Notes: generated from the letters alone by a model not told the origin. 64,000 nt of DNA from Trebouxia sp. TZW2008 (GCA_002118135.1 BDIU01000062.1:186001-250000), one strand, 5' to 3'; counted from the stretch's first letter, positions 32,779 to 44,700 are shown. A program made the numbers and translations.

Positions 32779-35700
32779 GCTGCTGCTGCTGCTGTTGCTG
32801 CTGCTGTTGCTGCTGCAGCAGCAAGGCATAGCACTCAACCATGTCATGCAGGGTACTGAACAGCACCACTGAGTCATGGGGATTGCTTTCTGGCAGGAAA
32901 CCAAAGAACAACAGGAACACGTCATTGGGCCAATCCCCATAGCTGATGCTCACTTCTTCACCCTCTCTGCAACAATAATGAAAACAAGGCTGATGCAGCA
33001 AGTCATTGATCAGCAAGCTCAGCAAGCTTGGTTGGCTGAGGGCAAAGGGAGATGACACTGATCTGACAGAAATATCTGAAAGCAGACAATAACGGTCTGC
33101 TGTCTGATACAGGAGCATCTCCTTGTAAGGACACTAGATGTAAGAACATTCTTGATGTAAGGACAATGCAGTTGGGAACGAATCACGGTAGTCAACCTGC
33201 AATGGCACCCTTCAGTAAGGACAAATTTGGTGTCAGGACAACCTTCTTGGCAACCAAAGCATTCATGAAAAAGAGAACTCACTTTACCGGCAAATGGTGA
33301 GTGATGTTCAAGGGTTGTTCAGCTGACAAGCAGGGCTTTCAATGTCCTTCACAGTTTGTTGATGCCATCTGGTCCAGCCAGCAATTGGAAGACAGCAGGC
33401 TTGATGCTTAACATGCCGAAACAGCAAGGGACTGATGATGCCCATGATATATGCCAGCTATGCAATGGAAGACCAATACTGTTACAATTGTGAAGCTGGC
33501 TAGCAGAGCTGACAACGATCCTGAAAGTTGCAAGGGAGGGACGGTGACTTGCCTGATGCCATCTGGTCCAGCCAGCAACTGGAAGACAGCAGGTTGAGGG
33601 GCCGGGGGCTCACACACATCTGCCACAGCAGCCTGGCCCTGACACTCACCAGGGCTGTGCACACACCTGCAAATCATACTTTGCTGTCATGCAAGACACA
33701 CTTGAGAGAAGTCTGCTAGTGAGCTGATCACGCATCTGCTGTTGTCTCTGGGGCTGTCCATACATCTGCACCTTCACAGTGCAATGTCAGTACACAGCAC
33801 ACCTGGAGGTGTTTTGCTGTTAACATATGTCAAAGGGGAGGGCAAATGGGCGAGGGAATGGGGACTTTAGGGGGGGGCTGGCTTGTGTCGGCCAAAGCAG
33901 CTTGCCCTTGAGCTTCCCAGGGCTGTGCACACACCTGCACCGCTAGACCTCTCATATCAACACAGAGCCACATGACAGAAACTCACTGGAAACAATTTAG
34001 AAACTCCTTTCAAGCCTGTGGAGCTGTCCCTAGCCTGGAAATCAGCTCCAGGGCTATACACCCCCCAAATCCACACACACCTGCGGCCATTCTCATGCCA
34101 GCCACACAAAACTGCATGAATCACTGTACATTACTAGTGTAGCCCACACATATTGCCCTGCAGCTCCCACTAACCTGCGCACATAGTGTGGGACCCTGCT
34201 TTTCTGAGCCTCTGCAGACCTCTGATCAGCGCAGAACAGGCGCAGAGGTAAGCTTCTATGAAAGCTCACAGGATCCATGCCAGCATGTGTGATGCTATTG
34301 TTATTGTTGCTACTGTTGTTGTCTGTCAACGCATGTTGATTTGGTCTGCAGTGGCAGGTACAGCAGGACTTTGTCACCCAAACTTGTGGATAAAACAAGA
34401 CAGATCAGGATGGTATGAAGTAATGACTAGCCATACTTAGTCACGCCTGGCACAGTCACATGTGTGCTGTTGGGTTCCTCAATGAAGCAGCGGCTGTGCA
34501 GAACAGACACTGCAAAGTCAAAGTTTTTCTGCCCACAATCCAACGGCTGAAGGTCCTGTTGCCGCCAATTTGGGCAGGATGGTGAAAACATAACTGACAG
34601 ATGCAGACGGTGTGAAGGAATGATTGGCCATATCCACGCCCAGCACAGTCATGTGTCTACAGTGTGTGAGGCAGGCGGTTCATTCAGATCCGAACAATGC
34701 CTGTACCCAAGACCTGTGTCTATACGCACCAAGTACCTGACAGCTGATGTGGGTGTGAAGGAATGATTGGCCATGTCTACTCCTGGCACAGTCATGTGAA
34801 TGCTAGCAGGACCCTCAATGAAGCAGCGGCTGTGCAACACAGAAACTGCCCAGTCAAAGTCCTTCCGGCCACAGGTCAGCAGCTGAAGGTCGTCTTGCAG
34901 TACCTGTCAACATGGACCTGTTTGTTGCCTCAGAAGCAGGAGACCGAAAATCGTGCACACATATGTTGTCAGCTTGAGTCAAAGTGCAAGTTAGTACAGG
35001 ATTCACTTCTATGAAACAGCAGGCACGTGTGGCTTTTCAGGTGCCAAGTATTGTACCAGGAATGTTTGATTGTTCCAGATAGTCAGATTGAGCTCAGCTT
35101 TGGCATCAGACTTTGACGTTGACGCGACATACCTCAAAACAAGCTTCATGTGACATTCCCATTGCTTGCACCTCTTGTATTGTCTCTTGGTCTTGCAAAG
35201 CCATCACCTCTGATTGGCTGAAATGAATATGCGGCAGGTTTACCTGAAGAAAGCAAACTTTTCCTTGTGGTTTGAGGATGACAGCAGCAGCTGAAAGCTA
35301 CGTGAAACACGATTGCTCACTGAAGCACAAAAGTACTACACATGCATTCATGCATGCACACTGTGTTAAGCTGAAGGACAGACAGATGCAATGAATCTCA
35401 AGGAAGCTCCTGGTTCACTTTCATGGCGTATACATAGCTTGGTTGTATGCATGAGTTAGCTGAAGGACCCTTTCACTTTGTCACTTTGCTTTGCCCCTAT
35501 TGGTGCAGCCAGATTTTGCCTCGTGGTAGCTATAGCCAGCCATCTATCTCAAAGGATGTTTGACAATGCTGTAATACTCTTGATGTGGTCAGGAACTTTG
35601 CTGGAAATTGAAAACAAGATACCAGAAATTTCACAAAGAATAGTGTTGTGCTGCTTTTGGCTACCTGCCTGGGCAGGGCATCAATCCAAGGGCACATCAG

Positions 35701-36283
35701 GTTATCATCACTTGGTGTATCACTGCAAGCTGCCCGCTGCTGAAGCAGGCCGAAGGCCATGCGTGCGCTCCATGGCAAGTCTGTGTCCTCATCTGTCTGC
35801 ACAGCAGCATCTTGCATATGCTGCATGATGCACATGGCTGGAGTGGCAAGGTTGTCCTGATGCTGCAGTCATGCAGCTGTTAAAAGAGCCATGATATACC
35901 TCTGTGTCTGCGAACACACGTTGCAGCGGGATTTCGAGGACAGGTTCACCAGCCGAGAGGGTATGTGTCGCGAACAGCCTTCTCCCGGCTGCGGGCTGGC
36001 TTAAGTCGACTGCGACTTTGAGTTGCTGCACTCCTACTTGGCTTGCAAGCCACTGCATCATTAGGTCGGCTGAGTCTGAGGGCATACGCTGTTCGTTAGA
36101 CTGAGCGAGTATTGTAGCGTCAGATGCTTTGGACAGGAGCCTCGGTCGGTGTCGCAGCCTGGGTCGGCCGTGAAGGTGGTTAACCAAACAGGCCGATGCC
36201 CTGGGGTCATGGCATGGTTGTTGGCTAGGCTGTCGGAGGAGAGCGCGGAGCCCTCCGTTGCCGGGTATGCTTGCGAGCTGCAT
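31039..36283 (-). CDS. SET-domain protein methyltransferase, Rubisco-LSMT/SETD3-like, with polyQ insert
   Basis: A lysine methyltransferase of the Rubisco-LSMT/SETD3 class. Exons are 36283-35900, 35796-35665, 35243-35133, 34903-34737, 33666-33553, 32966-31947, 31847-31633, one ending at 31324, and 31191-31039. All joins hold phase except around the penultimate exon. SET motifs in order are AAGRRLFATHTLSAGEPVL, PWSARMAFGLLQQ, VPGVDMANHSF and EGEEVSISYGDWPND, followed by LFFGFLPESNPHDSV. The LSMT substrate-binding domain follows (FALKRADRFYLPEW, FPTSMAQDITDLQ, ALQYRLHKKQIL). Between the two domains, exon 6 carries a 300-residue insert that is Gln- and Ser-rich with long polyglutamine. The N terminus (about 60 residues, Arg/Ser/Ala-rich) could be a plastid transit peptide. 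The intron after 33553 has a GC donor (ATCAG|GCAAGT). Confidence 0.88.
32583..32820 (-). repeat. (CTG/TTG)n trinucleotide repeat encoding polyglutamine
   Basis: Several CTG/TTG runs, the longest at about 32745-32820, encode polyGln on the minus strand just after the SET catalytic domain. The plus strand is therefore also open (Ala/Val-rich), but that frame is only the shadow of the repeat. Confidence 0.9.
33108..33287 (-). mobile_element. diverged MITE-like element (copy 2) in SET intron
   Basis: About 180 bases align by eye, in reverse orientation, with the element at 61183-61361. The TA and CAG start, CTCCTTGTAAGGACAC, further TAAGGACAA words, GTCAACC, AACCAAAGC and a closing AAGAGAACTCACTTTA occur in the same order. 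The ends have diverged from perfect inverted repeats. It lies wholly in the intron between exons 33553 and 32966. Confidence 0.65.
33360..34060 (-). repeat. decayed copies of SET exon 33666-33553
   Basis: The start of this exon (CAGGGCTGTGCACACACCTGC on the plus strand) recurs, diverged, near 33750, 33930 and 34060. Its end (CATCTGGTCCAGCCAGCAA) recurs near 33370. None keeps an open frame plus splice site. Confidence 0.6.
34440..34903 (-). repeat. decayed copies of the VPGVDMANHSF exon
   Basis: The exon 34903-34737 (FDWAVSVLHSRCFIEGPAS) has a copy at about 34560-34435 (FDFAVSVLHSRCFIEEPNS) that runs into a stop after VPGV. A third fragment near 34650-34590 (VDMANHSFTP) has lost its donor. 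Confidence 0.8.
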
Positions 36284-36572
36284 GTTGTGCGCAGCAGTGG
36301 AACGCCGTGCGAGTTGCGCCCAGCTTTGATCACGAACGGCGAGGGCACTCGAGTCAAGCCTTGAAGCCTTGCAATTCAACAGTCACTCGATTTGCTACAG
36401 AGGTACGCGCACCTGCGTCGTGGAGGTATCCGCGCAGATCGTACAACCGCTAAATCTGCAGCGCGTCCACCCGTGCAACCGCTCAAGCCGCAGCTGAAAG
36501 CTTGCAAAGCACGTCTCGTGAAACGCTGTTTGGTCTGAGCTTAAGCGTCGGCCTCGGCCAGTTGCGCATGGC
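36284..36572. promoter_or_regulatory. CpG-rich bidirectional promoter region
   Basis: 289 bases between the divergent SET (-) and RTF2 (+) start codons. CpG-rich throughout, and the enrichment extends into the first SET exon. Confidence 0.5.
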
Positions 36573-39495
36573 ATGGGGTTGGATGGTGGCACCTACATCA
36601 CTAGATCAGACGTGCTAAGAGGTCAGTCGTGGGAGCTTGCAACTGCAGACGATAGTCGTAGCACCAGAGGAGGCAGTGCAAGCACTTCAGCAGCCAAAAC
36701 CCGCAAGACAGTAGATCGCCGCACAGCCAAGTACATTAGAAGCAACGAGTTTATCACTGAGCCACCTGACAAACAGGCCTGCAAGCGCTTGTAGCCTGAA
36801 CTGCTCGTGTGCTTGCATCCAGGAGCACTCAGTGGTCCACTTGCTCGCTTTCAAATCAGCCCTTGCAGAATCCAATTGTTGCAGACTTCTTGGGCAACCT
36901 CTATAACAGGTCAGACAAACAGCATTGCTGTGCACAATCTTTGCTGGTGTAGACAAGTATGTTGGACAGATCGATGATACCAAACTTGATCTGCCATTTT
37001 CAGGGAAGCTGTTCTTGAGTTTCTGTTGTCAAAGAATGGAGCTTTCATTGATGACATGGCTCAGGCAAGCTCACGTTCCATCACCGTGTAAACAGCAAAG
37101 CATTCGTTAATCTTGCTCATTCACACGCTCACAATGACAGACAGACCTGCAAGAATGTGCAGCCAAAACATGCATAAGCTCTACAGGATGTTTGCTGCTT
37201 TGAAAGTAGCAATCCTGAGCTGCGTCTTGAGACAGAGGCTCCAGCTATGACGTCTATTGGCGTAGACTTTACACTTCTTTTCTCTACAGGACATGCAGTA
37301 TGCCTTGTGTTTTACGTTTTGACGCATGCTGCAGCACCGCTATCTGAACCAGCAGCGGGCATCCAAGTTTAGCTATGAGCATCTGCAATCCATCAGGTAC
37401 ATTGTCCTGATGGCTGATATTGAAAAGAAAATGAAAAGCAAAGAGAGTCTACGCCATTAAGCGTCTGTCTAAAGAGGCAGCCTGGGTTGACTGCTACTCC
37501 TATATGGCAACCAAAACAGCGTCTGCTGATGACAAGCTGTACACTGATGGAGACAGTAGATTGCTCCAGTATGTACCTAGCTGGACCAACTGAGCCTGTC
37601 TAGGATATTGATGAGTGCAACCCTGTTTTGGCCCAAGAGCATTCTGATGTGCAGGGACACTTTCCCAGTCTATTTGACAGATACGACAGATACAGCGATA
37701 GCTCAACAACCCACGAGAGCAGACGATGAGGCAGCAGAGCGCTTTGTGTGCCCTGTTACACACCTTCCTGCGACACGCTACCCCTTTGTAGCAATTAGTA
37801 GCTGTGGCCACGTCTTCAGTGATAGGGCTATGAAGCAGGTATACATGTTTTCCCTGGGCTGCCTGTTCAGACAGAGGCTCCCATTATGAGGCCTAAAGGC
37901 GTAGTCTTTTCTTTCCTTTCCTGTGTACATGATTCTTCCTGCCTAATGTTTGTTGTCACCAATGCCTGTGTCTGTTGCCATTAGTAGCTGTGGCCATGTC
38001 TTCAGTGACAGAGCCATGAAGCAGGTATGCATGAGCATTTCCTGACTTGCATTTGTTGCCAACAATAGCTGCGGCTATGTACTCTATGATTGATGCGTAG
38101 AGCAGTGGTTCCCATTTATTTCATGCATGATCATTTCCTGGCTTGTGTTTGTAGCCATCAGTAGCTGTGGCTGGGTGTGCAGTGTCTGAGCCATGAAGCA
38201 GGTATACATGATCTTTTCTGCCTGCTGTTTGTTGTCACTTTTTGCTGTGTCTGCTGCCATCAGTGCCTGTGGCCATGTGTTCAGTGACAGGGCCATGAAA
38301 TAGGCATGCATAATCATTTCCTGCCTAGTGTCGGTTGTCACCAATTGCTGTCTGTTGCCATCAGTAGCTGTGGCTGGTTGTTCAGGGACAGAGCCATGAA
38401 GCAGCTATGCATGATCATTTCCTGCCTAGTGTGAATTGTCACCAGTCGCTGTGTCTGTTGCCATCAGGAGCTGTGGCTGGATGTTCAGTGACAGGGCCAT
38501 GAAACAAGTATGCATGATCATTTCCTGCCTTGTGTTTCTTGTCACCAGTCGCTGTGTCTGTTGCCATCACTCGCTGTGGCCATGTTGCCAAAGACAGAGC
38601 CATGAAGCAGGTATGCATCATCATTCCCTGCCTTGTGTTTCTTGTCACCAGTCGCTGTGTCTGTTGCCATCACTAGCTATGGCCATGTTGCCAGCTATGA
38701 ATTAGGTATGCATAACATTTTCTGGCGCTCCTGGCTTGTGTGTATGGCTTTCAACCCAGCATGCACACCTTTGATCAGCATGTGCAGCGACGCATCTATG
38801 CTTGTCAGCTTGCCTTTATAAACTGAGTGCTCTTAGGTCTTTGATGTCAAGTGGCAGAGGCTGCAGCTGACGGGTATGTCAGGGGTAGAGCCTGTTGTGT
38901 GAGGTTTTCCTTTTTATGAAGGCTGGCATGCTTGAGCATTGATGTTTTGACCAGCACAGATGCCTCAACATAGCCCTGTCAAGTTGAGCATCTTCAACAA
39001 TGCTCGATCGGGCCTTCTGAGCACTGTTGCTATCCGTGGTGATACAGCTCAAGACTGAGCTTTAAAGTTGACTGCAAATTTGCAGCAATGCAACTCTGCA
39101 TCAAGCAGCTCTTAAGCACAGACATGATGCTTGTCTGACATGGGGTCTATGCAGAATCTAGGTTTCGAATTTTGCATGCAGTCATCTCTCGCTTCATGCG
39201 TGAGCAAATGACTCATGCCCAATGATTGCTGCAACACAAGTTACCTGCAGTCACGTCCAGTTCACTGTCAGCTTTGCAACAGATTACACATTGGCAGTTT
39301 GTGATTGTGCAGATGAATGATGCCTCATGTGCAACCTGTGGCAGAAGCTTCAAGGAAGCAGATTTGATACCGATCAATGGCACACCTGAGCAAGTGGCTG
39401 CCTTGAAGGCTGCATTGCCAAGTAGGCATCGCAAAAGCAAGACTGGTAGCCAGAAGAAGCGGAAACGTAATGATGCAGCTACTGACCCCACATAG
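36573..39495 (+). CDS. RTF2: replication termination factor 2 (RTF2) homologue
   Basis: RTF2 proteins carry a C2HC2-type RING-like domain and act at stalled replication forks and in pre-mRNA splicing. Exons are 36573-36730, 36823-36909, 37004-37064, 37335-37396, about 37447-37555, about 37680-37838, and 39313-39495. The N terminus MGLDGGT is the family signature. WSTCSLSNQPLQNPIV, FLGNLYNREAVLEFLL, ERFVCPVTHLP, ISSCGHVFSDRAMKQ and CATCGRSFKEADLIPINGT follow in the expected order. The Lys-rich tail (KSKTGSQKKRKR) looks nuclear. The borders of exons 5 and 6 are uncertain. The exon 3 donor is GC (CTCAG|GCAAGC). Joining exon 6 straight to the last exon gives MKQMNDASCATCGR, as in the family, so the 1.47-kb intron between them, which holds a repeat array of exon copies, is normally removed. 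Confidence 0.85.
37793..38712 (+). repeat. array of about nine copies of the RTF2 exon 6 end, ~103-bp unit
   Basis: The exon end encoding SCGHVFSDRAMKQ plus its GTAT(A/G)C donor (37793-37838) is followed by eight copies. They start near 37978, 38057, 38156, 38259, 38358, 38462, 38566 and 38669. The later units also share a CTGTGTCTGTTGCCATCA leader. Several copies keep the CATGAAGCAG|GTATGC junction; others have TAG, CTATGC or truncated ends. Confidence 0.9.
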
Positions 39496-41430
39496 AGTGG
39501 ACCAATGATGGCATGACAAACAAATGTTGCTGCACTGTCAGGCATGGCTGCGCCTCACCTCGTTTTTCATTCATTCTAAACGTGTGCTCAATTGGCCATA
39601 TCTGTCACTCAATAGCAATGTTGAGGCAGACAGTGTTGCAGATACAACTTGCAGCTGCCCTTCAGGCGTATGCAGTGAATCCTCGTCATGTCTGGTGACG
39701 AAATGCTGCAAGGCAGCTGCAAGCTGGATGTGCAAGTGCTACTGTACATGACGCCCAGCTGATGCAGTCATTGCACTCTTTCTGCAGCTACCTGTTTGAA
39801 TGCATTGTGACAGTCACGATTTGTTGAAAAGCAGTGCTGATGATAAATATCGCCTTCAACACGAATTGGCAAACGGTGAACACTGTCAAGTGCATCACTA
39901 GTCACAACGCCCTCCTGCATGCAGCGAATTCAGCTGCAGCATAAAACTTTACAGAAGTGCACAGTGCTATGCCGTCGACTGCAGTCTTGTGCTCTAGTTC
40001 TTGCAACAGCAAGGCCAACTGAAAACAATGATTAAGCCACACTAAGCTGTGTCAACTTATTTTACCAATGGCATGACCAAGGTCCATTACTGTTTTATGT
40101 AGGACACGTTGGCAAACACATTGTTATGAAATCTAGCTCAGCACATAGGCAGTCCGTAGCACAGTCTCCAGACGATTTGCTGCATATTTGCCCAGGAGAA
40201 CATGCAACTCTACCTGCCAGCTACGTCGCTGTTTGTTGAATCGCTGTTGCACATGCCTCTGCTAAGCAAGCGAGGGTGTGCAAAACGGCAAGGCCACTGA
40301 TTTGCGTCAGCAAATGTGTTGCTGAGACCCCATCAAATGATGTTGCATTGCCTTATCACTGTCAAATCAGCCCGTGTCTGGCGTCCACACCTCTGCCCAC
40401 ACCAGCACCTGAATCCCCCTCCTGCAAACCAGCAATCAAAACATCAGCTTCACTGTAGCTGAGACGTCATCCAGCCAAGTATTCGAACCAACAGTCAGTC
40501 AGACTGCTCATGGTGGCAATGTAGCACCTTGCTAGCATGCAAGGCATGCCTGTTGAGCCCACACAAATTAGCTTTCACAACACCTCAAGATGCTGGCCTG
40601 CTGCATGGTCAGAGAATGTGGGCATGGGCATGTGCTGACAGGGGATGCAAATACCAGCAAAGCGGCCTGTGTGTGCTGCCAGTGTGGCTACCAGTGTTGG
40701 CTTGGTAACCCTTGATGAGTTTTGGGGAGGATATTAACCTCAGTTGTCAAGTTGATAAACAGGTTAATAACCTGGAGACTTATTGATCTTGCCAACACTG
40801 ATGGCTGCAGGCGATCAATTTGGCATACCTGCACCCCACCTCTGCCGCTTTTGCTGACTGAGCTGACAGCAGTGTCATTGTCTCAAATGGCCACATCAAC
40901 TGCTTCTCAACCTCTTGACACAATTGCCCTCAACTGTTCAACAATCAATTTTGCGCCAGCTGCCTGCAGGACGTCAAAATGCTGAAACACTGGAAACCAT
41001 AATTACTAGGGGAGGGGTTCCAGCGGGTACCAGACACAGCTTGATGCAGCAGGCATCTGGATCTGTAGCAATACTGATCAACAACATTAACTTTGCAGCA
41101 GAGGCTCAGCAAGTGCTTATTCTGACGGCATGGCCATGTATAATGCGACATATGTCCAGAGCAGCATGCATGCACAAGCAGCATGCAGGGCGTGATGCGC
41201 AAGCAGCATGCATGCTGGTCTGGGACATACACAAGCAACAGTGCACGCGGCAAAAGCTTGCATCACAGTGTGCCCTGTACGAGAGATCAACAATCAGACT
41301 GTGTGTTGCATCAGAGTGCCTGCCCACAACGTTTGCATAAGCCCTACCCTGAGCATTGCCTCAAAGCAAGCCGCCTTCAGCAGCTGTAGCCTACCAGCTG
41401 AACGTGCTGTTTTCACAGCTGCATGTGTAT
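39496..41430. other. convergent intergenic region
   Basis: About 1.9 kb between the RTF2 stop (+) and the lipase 3' end (-). GCATGC-rich repeats occur at 41160-41220. No exon chain, domain or RNA gene could be supported. Confidence 0.5.
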
Positions 41431-41439
41431 CTGTGAGCC

Positions 41440-41740
41440 GTCATGGCAGCTGTCATATCCATGCTACTCTCCAAGCTGCATCTGAGCCACTGAGCCTCGG
41501 CAACCTATCGTCCCCGTGCTGCATCTGCACCACTAGACCGTCAGCATTGCTGTCCCTAACCTGCTTTGCTAAGCTGCCAGCTTATCTAGCCCTCCTGTCA
41601 GTGCTGCTGTCCACGCTCTGAGTACTTGAAACCACAAAACCGCCCGGGTTGTCATCACGTCTGTGCTGCTCTTGAGGCTGCATCTGAACCACTGAATCGT
41701 CAGCGCTGCTATCCTCGCTCTGCCTTGCCAAGCTGCCAGC
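41440..41740 (-). repeat. tandem repeat overlapping the lipase stop codon
   Basis: A unit reading GCTGCATCTGA(A/G)CCACTGA on the plus strand, with CTTGCCAAGCTGCC-like flanks, occurs within the last coding segment (41675-41735) and again about 200 bases beyond (41480-41580). The coding end therefore lies inside a partly eroded repeat. Confidence 0.6.
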
Positions 41741-44700
41741 CAAAGCAACGCCGCTGTTGGAGAGATCCAAGTCTGCTGGCTGTTGAGGCACAGGAGACCA
41801 GAAACGCAACCAAGTGAGCACTTTGGTCTTCCAAGGGACAGCATTTTGTTGCTGGTTTTGGCTTGCATTTGCAGATTTGATACGGTAGAAGCCTTTGGCA
41901 GGTAGATGGGCGCCTGGCAGGGTTGGGCTCTTTCTGCTGGCAGGATCTTCTGATGCAAAGCGCTTCATGCCAGCTAGGTGCATGCCCATTTGGGTCTTAA
42001 GGAGAACCTGGAGGAACAAAACGGCAAAGATCAGGCTGAATGGAGGTGAAAGAATCATTCAGCTGCACGGGCTTCAAGATGGACTCACATCTGATAAAGC
42101 GCCCCTTACAAACAGTTGCTGGCAAATTGCGACATTCTTGTAGATTCCTAAAACGCTCCTGACAAACAGTTATGGCCAATTGCAACATTCTTGCATGTTT
42201 CATAGTCAAGCAGAGCAGCAACAAGGTGTCCTCAGATCAAGAGAGTGCTGCAGCGGTTTACCTGGAGGCTGGGAGAGGCTTCAGCCAGTCTGATGACGCA
42301 TGAGCCTAGCCTGACTCACAGGCAGATGACGTATGATTCCAGACGGACTGCGCATGAGCAACAAAGCAAGACTGCTCATGTGCACAGAGAGTCAAGCTAC
42401 TTAAGACTTGCTTTGAGGCTGTGTGAGGTTTCAGCCAGTATGGCATTCAGGATGCAGTTCAAATTCCCCATTGCCTTGTCCTTAGAAGTCATAACAGCAA
42501 TGGTCTGATGCAGAAAGCACTGAGCAAGAAAGTAATGTAGAAGCTTGCCTTGAGGCTGGGTGAAGCTTCAGCCAGTCTAATGACGCCAGCCATGCCATCT
42601 GAAACAGCCCTAGGGCTGAATTGCGCCAGGATGACAGACAGAATGGCATTGGTGTAGCTGGTCAGGAAGTGCTGATCCACGCTGTGCCCTGCAGCCATCC
42701 ATTTGACTTTTGGAAGAGGGACACACACTGCTAGCAACCGCTTTGCAAGGATGACAGACAGAATGGCATTGGTGTAGCTGGGCAAGAAGTGTCCATACAC
42801 GCTGTGCCCTGCAGTCACTCAGTCGAAATTGATCTGGTGACTCACACTGCTGATGGCGGCTTACTTTGCAATGATGGCATGAATGCATTTGCAGTTGAGC
42901 CTGAGTGACTAGCCTGATGAAGGCATAACTCGGCATCAGAATTCTGCTCTCTTGTAGCTCTTGTATTAGAGCTGAACAATAGCATGGCACATGGTGGCAT
43001 GTTTCACAATGCTATGACACTCACGCATTTACTTGAATATGGCTGACCTGCTGGTGCCTGTTGTACTGAAGCTTCAATTGAGGAGGGGCACACTGCCATG
43101 TGCCCCACATTGTTCACAATGACCCGCCTGCCAGGCCGCTTGTACAGGAACAGAAATTTCGCTCCCCTTGTGACAACATCCTGCACCAAACAGTCCACCC
43201 TCAGCTTTTCATCAACAAATAAACACAATTCCCCAATGCTGTTCACTTGCACTTGCCTGCCAGGGCACTGAGTTGTGGCATATGTCACAGCAATACCCAG
43301 ACTGGCATTGCTACAAGGTCAACTCAGCTGCTGCTTTCTAGACAAGTTCAGCAACCCCATCTTGATGGAGTGCAAAGCTGTATCTTGCGTTAAAGTCAAA
43401 CTGTGTACAGAAGTGCTGTCCCTTCATGTCACGACACTGAGGGCAGCAATATAGCAACATCAGTGCAGGTGATTCTGTACTGAAGCTACAGGATCAAACT
43501 GCAGCTGCGTACGTCATGATCTGATTAATTTTGCTTGCCTGGTCATTGATGATGCTCCAGGTGTCAGGCAAAGTATGGCTGTACTCCTGAGTAAATGCGC
43601 TTTCGTACTGTGGAAGGTGCACAAGAGCTACTTTCAGTTTGTCAAGTGGGCACAGCTTCGGGGGAGGGGGGAAATAACAGCGGAACGCATGGCCAGAACT
43701 CTTGCTTGCCTGGTCATCAATGATGCTCTAGGTATCAGGACCAGTGTGGTTGTATGCCTTAGCAAAGGCATGGTGGTAGTGTGAAAGGAGGGCAAGAGCT
43801 ACTTTCATGCTGTCAATTGGACACAGCTGGGGCCCGAGGGGGAGAGGGCAGGGAGAAGGAAGGGAGGGGTGAGGGCAGGGAGGGTTGGAGATTTGCTTGC
43901 TTGCCTGGTCATTGATGATGCTCCAGGTGTCAGGGACAGTATGGTTGTACTCCTTAGCAAAGGCATGGTTGCCTGTGCGAGGGGCCCCAAAGCTGTAACA
44001 CACCACTTCTGCCTCACTCCTGCCACGCTCTTGCAGGTGCTTGCTGATGTCATACGCAGCCAGAGTGGCTAGCGCACCCCCAAGAGAGTGACCTGCTGAC
44101 ACACAAGATTGTAACGGGAAATTTGATTGTACAGATCTCCCAGAAAACAGCCAACACACTGGCATGGTTCTCCAATCTATGATTTCAGCAAAGCACATAG
44201 ATGGTTTGGACGCAGCCATTGGAAGCAGCGCCTCTGGGCTCTGCAGGACAGTCTCATCATACCTCCATATATTCATTTTCATGTGACATCTAAGATCCAG
44301 CATTGTGACGGCAAACATAGGTGCCCAATTTGTTGCGCCTTCGAATGGTGCTGTGCTGACAGAATGCCAGAGACATATTATCTTTGAAGTACAAACAGAT
44401 AGGAGCTTACCGGTCACATAGATCTTCATGGGCTGTTGGCTGGGTTGACGATTGCCTGTGACCTCCATCACGCGACGCATGACCTTCTGATTGAAGTCGC
44501 CAGTCAGCCAGCTTTTCATGAAGCCGCCGTGCACCAAAGGTTGGTTCATCACAAACCTGCGGCCCTGTGCAGCTGAATGTGCAGCTGAATGTGCCACCCT
44601 CCAGACCTGGACAAAATCATTACTGTAATACTGGTCTTGACAAAAATTCACACAAGCAGATGATGAGTGTGTGGCCAAGTCCTGTGAAGATGCCAGTAAG

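Noticed and set aside
32398..32859. Ala/Val-rich plus-strand frame of 153 codons
   Set aside because: It is the complement of the polyglutamine-coding repeat of the SET gene.
37970..38712. CRISPR-like array (regular ~103-bp repeats)
   Set aside because: Units are homologous to an adjacent exon end along their whole length, have no unique spacers, and the genome is eukaryotic.
39496..41430. Possible extra gene between RTF2 and lipase
   Set aside because: Only short frames under 142 codons, mostly in GCATGC-rich sequence, without motifs or consistent splice joins.
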